Assembly (NCBI GenBank): GCA_030835405.1
Contig: JAURPG010000021.1
Location: 1-64,000 of the forward strand
DNA from: Gammaproteobacteria bacterium
GTDB lineage: Bacteria > Pseudomonadota > Gammaproteobacteria > Eutrophobiales > Eutrophobiaceae
DNA length: 64,000 bases
Direction of reading: 5' to 3'
In this document: piece by piece, positions 56,256 through 64,000 of the stretch
Numbering within the stretch: position 1 is the first letter of the stretch
Layout: every line of letters starts with the position of its first letter
Notes under the pieces: generated by a model
Databases searched by the model: none
Seen by the model: the letters and a program-made list of their open reading frames with translations, nothing else
What the model was told of the DNA's origin: nothing
Translations under genes and position numbers: made by a program

Positions 56256-57799
56256 TTAGAGAGTAATCGTTTTATCAATTGAAAATTGTTCAAACCCAGT
56301 GGTCGATTCAAGTAAGTCTTGGGCCTTTGTCCTGATATTATTGTCGTTAATACATAATTCAATTTCCCGGTTTTTTATATACATTCCTTTACTGGTAATA
56401 ATTGAATAACCACTATCAGGTTTTTTTTGTATGACTAATGCGCGTCTGAATCGCATGTCCTGACTGCTGCCACTGCATGCCCGGACGGCAGCTGCCCGGG
56501 TATTGGTTGAGATTATCTGTGGGCCTATCCGATAAAGTTTGCCATCCATAATCATTAACCATCGTACCGTGCCTATTGCCCATTTATTACTCGTTTTTTT
56601 CGTATCAATAATGATGAGGTCACCAACTTTAACGCTATGTAATGGTTTTAAATTTCGGATAACTGCAAATCCTCGGGTACTTTGATCAACCAATTCCCAT
56701 TCATCAGTTTTATAGTTGATATTTGTCTGGGGTCATACTGATCATTATCCGGGAAATCGGGATCACCTTGTTCTGATTCAGGAAGCCTGGGAGGAATAAA
56801 TTCTTCCTCGTTATTTATAAAGTAGTAAACTTCATTAATGCCGCAGGCAAGTTTAAGTCTTCCGGAGCGAGGTTTTCTGGAACTGCTTCTTTTCGGAGGA
56901 CGTCCCCAGACAAGTGATAGATGTTCGAGAAGCATTTTCGCAAAGTAAGGCGAGATCTTGACAGATTTGTCCAGTCTTCCTCCCGATTCAAGTGTCTTTA
57001 GGTGGTTCTGGATCTTTTCATAAATACTTTCTGCTTTAATTAACCTGTGCCTATCTCCTGCCTTCTTTAAATTGAATTTTGAATAGGGGATAGGATTGTT
57101 ATCGGCCCCAAGATTGACCACAAAAAGATTAAAATCATCCTGCATTTGTGAAAACGGTGAGATTTGTACCAATTCCACTCAATCATTTAGTTGTTCATAT
57201 ATCTCCCAGATAGCGCCATATGGCAGGTGATGAGGGTCCGCCAGCGAAGCCATCACGATCCGTTTATAGACACCTGAAATGGTCCTGAGGTTAATATTAG
57301 CAAATGCCTCAGGTACTGTAATAGTAGTATTGGCCTGCTGTAAAGATTCTGCAAGGTTATAGATATAATTGATCTCTTTCCAGACGCCCCTGGGAGCCGG
57401 AGAATATTCCAGGTAGCTGAATATCAATACATGGGAAAGATAATTCAACGAAAATAAGAAGTTTGCCAGGGGCGGTTTGGGTTGTTTCCACAGGGTTTTC
57501 CTCTTCAATGTTTCTTCAGCAGATAATCTACAGGCGCGGGCGAGATTGCTAGCTATCTTTTTTAATACTCTGATTTGTTCCCGTGCAGTTTCGATAGACT
57601 GAAGAGTGTGCTGGGCACCTGCCTTGATCTGTGAGTCAATATAATATTGATAAGGTTGACCATATAGTTCTACCAGCTCCAAGCGCGCGGCGGGTTTGAT
57701 GTCTTGATCGTTGGTCAGGGCAGTAGCCTCTGCCAATAAGGTACTGGTTTTTTTAAAATCGATATATGGGAGATTATCCAGCCATTCTTCAATATACAT
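56256..57799 (-). pseudogene. PilZ-domain protein (c-di-GMP effector type), broken by a nonsense codon and a frameshift
   Basis: One ~514-codon gene appears as three pieces. Piece 1 (57799-57179) ends YEQLND then TGA; the same frame continues directly from GTG 57178 as VELVQISPFSQ, so a single in-frame TGA divides them (a Trp codon one base away would fit). Piece 2 (57178-56648) leaves the true frame near the CCCC at ~56728-56731; adding one C would give DPQTNINYKTDEWELVDQST, joining piece 3 (to 56256). Piece 3 carries the PilZ-type D-x-S-x-x-G motif (DQSTRG), and an R-x-x-x-R sequence (RSSSR) lies in piece 2. I see two independent lesions, so the gene is probably dead. The exact function of the intact family is not known to me. 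Confidence 0.75.
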
Positions 57800-57972
57800 A
57801 GGCCGGGTTTCGATCTGCAGACCGTTTGCCGTTTTTCTTTTCGGAATATCCAGGTTATTTAATGTCGTTACAGATTATTATTTTTGTTATAAACAAATAA
57901 CTAAGCAAATACTATTCCAGGATTTATAATGATTAATAAACTTATGGGTAGAATAGCCATTAAGGGAGAAGA

Positions 57973-58092
57973 ATGGGAACCAGTTCACAAAACATATTAG
58001 CTACCAATATCATTAAAACCTTTAAGACTGCGAGTAATTTCGGTATGTACTTAATATCATGCTATCAGGTAGCCAGTTTTGTCGCAATCTAG
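57973..58092 (+). CDS. Possible 39-residue small protein upstream of acyP
   Basis: An ATG at 57973 is preceded by AAGGGAGAAGA, one of the strongest ribosome-binding sites in the window, and opens a 39-codon frame (MGTSSQNILATNIIKTFKTA and so on) that ends at TAG 58090. It overlaps the TTG start of acyP in another frame, so it could be a coupled leader. I do not recognise the peptide, and chance cannot be excluded. Confidence 0.3.
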   Translation: MGTSSQNILATNIIKTFKTASNFGMYLISCYQVASFVAI

Positions 58093-58378
58093 AGACAGTA
58101 CGGAAGTTGGTTTAAAAACGGTCTATTTCAGGGTGAAAGGCCGGGTCCAGGGGGTTTTTTTTCGGGCCTCGACCAGGTCTACAGCGGAAAAAATTGGTTT
58201 ATCAGGTTGGGTGAAAAACATGCCTGATGGTGACGTGGAAGGCATGGTGACAGGTCCTGAAAAACCATTACAGGAGTTTATTGCCTGGTTACATCATGGG
58301 CCAAAATTATCATCTGTGACAGCGGTGGAAATTTCTCCCCATCAAGTTGAGCAGTTTAGCGGCTTTGAGATCCGCTAA
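58079..58378 (+). CDS. acyP: AcyP, acylphosphatase
   Basis: A 99-residue enzyme that hydrolyses acyl phosphates. The catalytic motif [12 protein letters not shown] holds the phosphate-binding Arg, and [16 protein letters not shown] holds the catalytic Asn. The family core begins at residue ~13, so the TTG at 58079 is the only plausible start. The 3' end overlaps the convergent proS by 4 nt. Confidence 0.9.
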   Translation: MSQSRDSTEVGLKTVYFRVKGRVQGVFFRASTRSTAEKIGLSGWVKNMPDGDVEGMVTGPEKPLQEFIAWLHHGPKLSSVTAVEISPHQVEQFSGFEIR

Positions 58379-60087
58379 TCCGGGTCATTTCTGTCCCTGA
58401 TAAATGCCAGAATGTCATCTCTTGGGAGATCTCTGGATTCGGCATCGCTTCGACCTTTATATTCAACAGTGCCAGCATCCAGCGCCTTATCGCTTAAAAC
58501 AATTCGGTGAGGGATACCCAATAGCTCCATGTCAGCAAACATGACACCAGGACGTTCCTTTCTGTTGTCAAGTAGCACATCAAACCCTGCCGCTTTAGCC
58601 TGTTGATAGAGTTCCATAACCGAATCATATAAGCGTTTAGATTTGTGCATGTTAATTGGCACAATGGCAAGGTCGTACGGCGCAATGGATTTTGGCCAGA
58701 CTATCCCACGGTCATCATGATTTTGTTCGATTGCTGCTGCAACAATTCTGCTGATACCAATTCCGTAACAGCCCATGATTAAGGTAATGGATTTACCATT
58801 TTCATCTAGGCAGGATACTTTCATCGATTCGCTGTACTTGGTTCCCAGTTGAAAAATATGTCCAACTTCAATTCCCCTGGCAATCTTGACTGGACCATTA
58901 TCTCCAGGGGAAGGTTCGCCCTGCGAAATATTTCTCAAATCTACAAAATCAGGTTCGGGTAAGTCTCTGCCCCAGTTTACACCTTTATAGTGGAAACCGT
59001 TTTCATTCGCACCGCAAATAAAGTCGGACATTACCGATGTACTGTAATCTGCATAAACAGGAATGTTTAGTTTAACCGGTCCAATAGATCCGACATCACA
59101 TTTTAATTCTTTTGAGATTATTTCTGCTGAGGCAAATTTCAAAGGTGATCGAACTTTATCCAGGCGTTCGGCCTTAACCCGGTTTAATTCGTGATCACCT
59201 CGTAAGACTATGCCGACAAGTGAATCTTTCTCTCCATGGACAATTAGGGTCTTTAGGGTTTTGTCCTCGGAAACACTAAAAAAGGTGCTTACCTCTGAGA
59301 TACTATGCTTACCCGGGGTGGAAACCTTTTCTATGGAGGCTTCAGGCGAAGGCCTTTGTGCTGAAGGCATTTGTGTTGCTACCATTTCCATATTTGCCGC
59401 AAAGTTTCCATTGTTAGTAAAGACAATCTGGTCTTCCCCAGATTCCGCCAGCACATGGAATTCATGCGAAGTATCACCGCCAATATTGCCACTGTCTGCA
59501 ACGACTGCCCGGTACTCCAGACCTAAACGATCAAAAATTTTTTCATAGGTTTGGTACATAACTTCATATGTTTCCTGTAGTGACTTCTCATCCAGATGAA
59601 ATGAGTAGGCATCTTTCATAATAAACTCTCTGGATCGCATTACCCCGAATCTGGGTCTAATTTCATCCCTGAATTTGGTTTGTATCTGGTAAAAAATTGC
59701 AGGTAACTGTTTGTAACTTCTGATTTCACTACGTACCAGGTCTGTTATAACTTCTTCGTGGGTTGGTCCAAGACAGAAGCCCCTGTCGTGCCGATCTGAA
59801 AACCGGAGTAATTCAGGACCAAACTGGTCCCATCTACCGGTTTCCTCCCAGAGTTCAGCTGGCTGGACCCCAGGCATAAGTATTTCCTGTGCCTTTGCGG
59901 CATCCATTTCTTCCCGGACAATCTGCTCTATATTCCTCAATACCTTTAATCCGGTTGGTAGCCAGGTATAGACACCCGAGGCAAGTTGACGGATGAGTCC
60001 GGCACGTAGCATTAACTGGTGGCTCACTGTCTCTGCATCTGCCGGTATCTGACGTTGGGTAGCTAATAGTCGCTGTGCTGTCTCCAT
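58375..60087 (-). CDS. proS: ProS, prolyl-tRNA synthetase (bacterial type with editing domain)
   Basis: A 570-residue class II synthetase. It has the N-terminal family signature ([20 protein letters not shown]), motif 2 ([19 protein letters not shown]), the inserted INS editing domain (~225-390) that hydrolyses mischarged Ala-tRNAPro, motif 3 ([20 protein letters not shown]) and a C-terminal anticodon-binding domain. Length is normal. It is divergent from the ilv genes, whose leader begins right at its start. Confidence 0.97.
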   Translation of the reverse strand: METAQRLLATQRQIPADAETVSHQLMLRAGLIRQLASGVYTWLPTGLKVLRNIEQIVREEMDAAKAQEILMPGVQPAELWEETGRWDQFGPELLRFSDRHDRGFCLGPTHEEVITDLVRSEIRSYKQLPAIFYQIQTKFRDEIRPRFGVMRSREFIMKDAYSFHLDEKSLQETYEVMYQTYEKIFDRLGLEYRAVVADSGNIGGDTSHEFHVLAESGEDQIVFTNNGNFAANMEMVATQMPSAQRPSPEASIEKVSTPGKHSISEVSTFFSVSEDKTLKTLIVHGEKDSLVGIVLRGDHELNRVKAERLDKVRSPLKFASAEIISKELKCDVGSIGPVKLNIPVYADYSTSVMSDFICGANENGFHYKGVNWGRDLPEPDFVDLRNISQGEPSPGDNGPVKIARGIEVGHIFQLGTKYSESMKVSCLDENGKSITLIMGCYGIGISRIVAAAIEQNHDDRGIVWPKSIAPYDLAIVPINMHKSKRLYDSVMELYQQAKAAGFDVLLDNRKERPGVMFADMELLGIPHRIVLSDKALDAGTVEYKGRSDAESRDLPRDDILAFIRDRNDPD

Positions 60088-60272
60088 TTTCTCACTCTTT
60101 GGTTAAATCCATGGCCGCGTATGTTATCTCACAGGGCCATCAGGGTGAAATTAAATACCCAACCCATGTATTGGCGGAATTTATGAAAATTTGTGCAAAG
60201 CACAACTTGACCTCTGTGAGGAAAATCAGTAGTTTATCAGGATTTATCATACAGGAATATTTGAGGGAAAAA

Positions 60273-62000
60273 TTGACTGAATCTACTGAAAAATTACGCG
60301 GTGCCGACATCTTTGTCAGATCACTGATAGATGAAGGCGTCAATCACCTTTTTGGTTATCCGGGTGGGGCTGTATTGCATATATATGATGCCCTTTACCG
60401 GCAAACCGAGATTGACCATATACTGGTCCGCCATGAGCAGGGTGCTACCCACGCGGCGGACGGTTATGCACGTGCAACCGGTAAGCCCGGAGTGGTATTG
60501 GTTACCTCCGGCCCCGGTGTCACCAATGCCATTACAGGTATTGCCACTGCATATATGGATTCCATTCCCATGGTGGTATTTTCCGGTCAGGTGCCGCGCA
60601 ACATGATTGGCAATGACGCCTTTCAGGAAGTCGATGCCATTGGTATTTCAAGACCATGTGTTAAACATAATTTTCTGGTAAAAGACGTTAAAGATCTGGC
60701 CAGTATTATCAAGAAGGCATTTTATGTGGCCAAGAGTGGCCGTCCAGGTCCCGTACTGGTGGATATACCCAAGGATGTAACTGCGGATTTATGTGAGTAC
60801 AGTTACCCGCAGGATATTGAAATGCGTTCATATCGCCCGGTTACCAAGGGTCATCCGGGGCAGATTAAACGTGCGATCAAGTTACTGGCTTCGGCGAAAA
60901 AACCCATGATTTATACAGGTGGCGGGGTCATCCTAGGCGAAGCCCACGAAGAACTTACCAATATGACACAGAAACTGGGATACCCCATCACCAACACCCT
61001 GATGGGCTTGGGGGCCTATCCTGCATCTGACGGCCAGTTTCTGGGTATGCTGGGTATGCACGGGACCTATGAAGCCAATATGGCCATGCATCATTGTGAT
61101 GTTCTATTTGCCATTGGTGCACGTTTTGATGACAGGGTTACAGGTGACCTGGAGCAGTTCTGCCCTAATGCCAGGATCATTCAGATTGATGTGGACCCGG
61201 CATCCATCTCCAAGAATGTACCAGTGGACATTCCTATCGTAGGTGATGTTAAGAGTGTTTTGACTGACATTAACAAGCTTCTGGATTCACAAGTTCATAA
61301 GATTGATAAGGATGCGATTTCTCAGTGGTGGGAGCAAATAAAAGAATGGCAAAAAATGGACTGTTTACGCTTTGATAGGAAGACTGAAAAAATCAAGCCG
61401 CAGTATGTGATTGAAACACTGCATGAGTTAACTAATGGAGACGCTTATGTTACATCTGATGTTGGACAACATCAGATGTGGGCTGCGCAGTTTTATAATT
61501 TCAATAAACCCAGACGCTGGATTAATTCAGGAGGTCTGGGAACAATGGGATTTGGATTGCCTGCCGCAATGGGCGTCAAAGTCGCGTTTCCGGATGAAAC
61601 TGTCGCCTGTATAAGTGGAGAAGCCAGCCTGGTGATGTGTATTCAGGAACTGTCTACCTGTCTTCAGTATCATTTGCCGATAAAGATCATCCTGTTAAAT
61701 AATCGATATATGGGAATGGTTCGCCAATGGCAGGAATTCTTTTATGATAAAAGATATTCACATTCGTATATGGATGCATTGCCGGATTTTATTAAACTGG
61801 CCGAAAGCTTTGGCCACGTCGGGCTAAGGGTTGAAAAAACAAGTGATGTAAAAGATGTTCTCAAGCAAGGTCTCGCCATGAAAGACAAATTGGTATTAAT
61901 GGATTTTATTACCGACCAAACAGAGAATGTTTACCCTATGATAGCAGCCGGGAAAGGGCAACATGAAATGCACCTTACTCCAGAGCGGGAATTGGCCTGA
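60273..62000 (+). CDS. ilvB: IlvB/IlvI, acetolactate synthase large subunit
   Basis: The thiamine-diphosphate enzyme that condenses pyruvate to acetolactate (or acetohydroxybutyrate), first step of valine and isoleucine synthesis. I place the start at TTG 60273: GAGGG lies five bases upstream and the protein then begins MTESTEKLRGADIFVRSLID, as in homologues (575 residues). An open frame extends upstream to 60075 but the extra 66 residues have no family match. Catalytic Glu55 is in LVRHEQGATHAADG. The ThDP-binding motif usually written GDG or GEG here reads GEA before SLVM, with the distal NN present (ILLNN). The small subunit follows after 6 nt. Confidence 0.94.
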   Translation: MTESTEKLRGADIFVRSLIDEGVNHLFGYPGGAVLHIYDALYRQTEIDHILVRHEQGATHAADGYARATGKPGVVLVTSGPGVTNAITGIATAYMDSIPMVVFSGQVPRNMIGNDAFQEVDAIGISRPCVKHNFLVKDVKDLASIIKKAFYVAKSGRPGPVLVDIPKDVTADLCEYSYPQDIEMRSYRPVTKGHPGQIKRAIKLLASAKKPMIYTGGGVILGEAHEELTNMTQKLGYPITNTLMGLGAYPASDGQFLGMLGMHGTYEANMAMHHCDVLFAIGARFDDRVTGDLEQFCPNARIIQIDVDPASISKNVPVDIPIVGDVKSVLTDINKLLDSQVHKIDKDAISQWWEQIKEWQKMDCLRFDRKTEKIKPQYVIETLHELTNGDAYVTSDVGQHQMWAAQFYNFNKPRRWINSGGLGTMGFGLPAAMGVKVAFPDETVACISGEASLVMCIQELSTCLQYHLPIKIILLNNRYMGMVRQWQEFFYDKRYSHSYMDALPDFIKLAESFGHVGLRVEKTSDVKDVLKQGLAMKDKLVLMDFITDQTENVYPMIAAGKGQHEMHLTPERELA

Positions 62001-62006
62001 TTTAAT

Positions 62007-62498
62007 ATGCGACATATTCTATCTTTGCTCGTTGAAAACGAAGCTGGCGCTTTGTCTAGAATTTCAGGTTTATTTTCTGCCCGTGCATTTAATATCGAAT
62101 CATTAACGGTGGCACCGACTGAAGATGAATCTCTTTCCCGTATGACCATAGTGACAACCGGATCTGAGCAGATAATTGAACAGATTACCAAGCAGGTAAA
62201 CAAGCTGGTTGACGTGATCAAGGTAGTGGACTTAAATGAAAGGGCATATATTGAAAGGGAATTGTTATTGATCAAACTGGATGCCGATAAAGTCGAAAAT
62301 AAAAAACTGGAGTCTATAGTTAGTGAGTACAAGGGTTCAATTATCGATGAGAGTGAAAATACGTTTATGGTAGAAATAATCAATACCGGCGAGGTCCTGG
62401 ACAATGTTATCGAAAATTTTGATCAGTCCTGGATACTAGAAGTTGTTAGATCAGGGGTATCTGGTATTGCCCTTGGTGCCAGTGTTATAAATAAATAA
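62007..62498 (+). CDS. ilvH: IlvH/IlvN, acetolactate synthase small regulatory subunit
   Basis: The 163-residue regulatory subunit. It has an N-terminal ACT domain (ILSLLVENEAGALSRISGLFSARAFNIESL) that confers valine feedback inhibition in homologues, and a C-terminal domain with LLLIKLDADKVENK. Part of the ilvB-ilvH-ilvC operon. Confidence 0.96.
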   Translation: MRHILSLLVENEAGALSRISGLFSARAFNIESLTVAPTEDESLSRMTIVTTGSEQIIEQITKQVNKLVDVIKVVDLNERAYIERELLLIKLDADKVENKKLESIVSEYKGSIIDESENTFMVEIINTGEVLDNVIENFDQSWILEVVRSGVSGIALGASVINK

Positions 62499-62502
62499 TT
62501 AA

Positions 62503-63537
<1,035 letters not shown>

Positions 63538-63594
63538 ATATATTTCTGTCTATTCACAGGTGTTTGTATACCGTTGGAGTTTTACAGGTATTAA

Positions 63595-64000
63595 ATGATT
63601 GTAGCCCGAGAAATTAGGTTGCCTCTGATAGTCCTGGTTATTATCGCCATCACAATCAAGGTCTACATGGGGTGGATACCAGCAATATTGATTGCCGGTC
63701 TGATTATCGTTCTTGCTTATTTGTTTAGGGATCCTGTTCGTTGCATTCCCTCAGCACCACTGGCAATTATCAGTCCTGCCAGTGGGCGTATTATTGGAGT
63801 AGAGAAAACTAGTGATTCCTATCTTGACAGGCAGGCGATCAGGATCAGGATTAGCATGTCATTTCTTGATATGCATATATTACGCAGCCCTATTGAAGGC
63901 AAAGTCAGAAATCAGTGGGCAGAATCCAGTCCTGATAAAGATGTTAAAAAACGTTATACCTACTGGATACAGACTGATGAAGGAGATGATATTGTTTATT
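63595..64000 (+). CDS. Phosphatidylserine decarboxylase-like protein (partial)
   Basis: The first 135 codons of a protein of the short (archaeal-type) phosphatidylserine decarboxylase family. It has two N-terminal membrane segments, then LFRDPVRCIP, and SPASGRIIGVE where the family has SPADG; the usual catalytic Asp is Ser. The catalytic His region is kept (MSFLDMHILRSPIEGKV). The processing site that makes the pyruvoyl group is beyond the right edge. A psd gene after ilvC is a known gammaproteobacterial arrangement. If the C-terminal serine is also lost, this is a non-catalytic relative. Confidence 0.75.
   Translation, partial: MIVAREIRLPLIVLVIIAITIKVYMGWIPAILIAGLIIVLAYLFRDPVRCIPSAPLAIISPASGRIIGVEKTSDSYLDRQAIRIRISMSFLDMHILRSPIEGKVRNQWAESSPDKDVKKRYTYWIQTDEGDDIVY

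Noticed and set aside
61931-62404. 157-codon minus-strand frame opposite ilvB/ilvH
   Set aside because: It is Ser/Ile/Leu-rich antisense to the conserved acetolactate synthase subunits, with no independent support.

Overview
The window reads as a chromosomal segment of a moderately AT-rich gammaproteobacterium. The evidence is gene content and gene order: pilB-pilC, clpB, pgeF-rluD divergent from bamD, sucCD, pilSR, suhB near trmJ, purM with a DUF2066 gene and hda, wrbA-arsC-yihY, proS, and ilvBHC followed by a psd-like gene. A DnaK/sigma-32 type promoter and a sigma-54 promoter agree with this. The species cannot be named from the sequence. No rRNA, tRNA, CRISPR array or insertion sequence was found, and no gene-free stretch exceeds 300 bp; the longest are 30659-30930 and 57800-58078.

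Region 1 (1-19 kb) is mostly housekeeping on the minus strand: type IV pilus motor genes pilB/pilC, the disaggregase clpB, a glutamate-type dehydrogenase whose 5' end is frameshifted, pgeF, rluD, bamD (plus strand), nadE, two tandem ~990-residue membrane proteins with spermidine-synthase-like domains, and sucD/sucC.

Region 2 (19-32 kb) is a pilin locus. The two-component system pilS-pilR is followed by a dolichol-phosphate-mannose-synthase-like transferase fused to a GtrA domain, two paralogous DUF2723 (TMEM260-like) membrane glycosyltransferases, the major pilin pilA behind a clear sigma-54 promoter, a TMTC-like GT-C membrane protein, a second GT2 enzyme and a GT4 enzyme. I interpret this as a candidate pilin or surface-protein O-glycosylation module built from families better known from eukaryotic O-mannosylation. 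It is the best candidate for an undescribed system here.

Region 3 (32-50 kb) is a surface-polysaccharide island: galE, an HTH regulator with its own inverted-repeat operator, a Wzm/Wzt-type ABC exporter, two sulfotransferases, a methyltransferase, two DegT-family aminotransferases, a WbqC protein, three glycosyltransferases, a COG5610-type HAD protein and an unusual radical SAM protein. The export route is ABC-dependent, and the product is probably a modified, possibly sulfated O-antigen-like glycan. A damaged GT2 gene at the right edge lies between suhB and trmJ.

Region 4 (50-64 kb) is housekeeping again: trmJ, purM, a DUF2066 gene, hda, wrbA, arsC, yihY, a broken PilZ-domain gene, acyP, proS, ilvB-ilvH-ilvC and the start of a psd-like gene whose expected catalytic Asp is Ser.

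Three genes carry disruptions that can be read directly: a 1-nt deletion in the dehydrogenase, one nonsense codon plus one frameshift in the PilZ gene, and a nonsense codon in the GT2 gene. They may be real decay or sequencing error; raw reads would decide.
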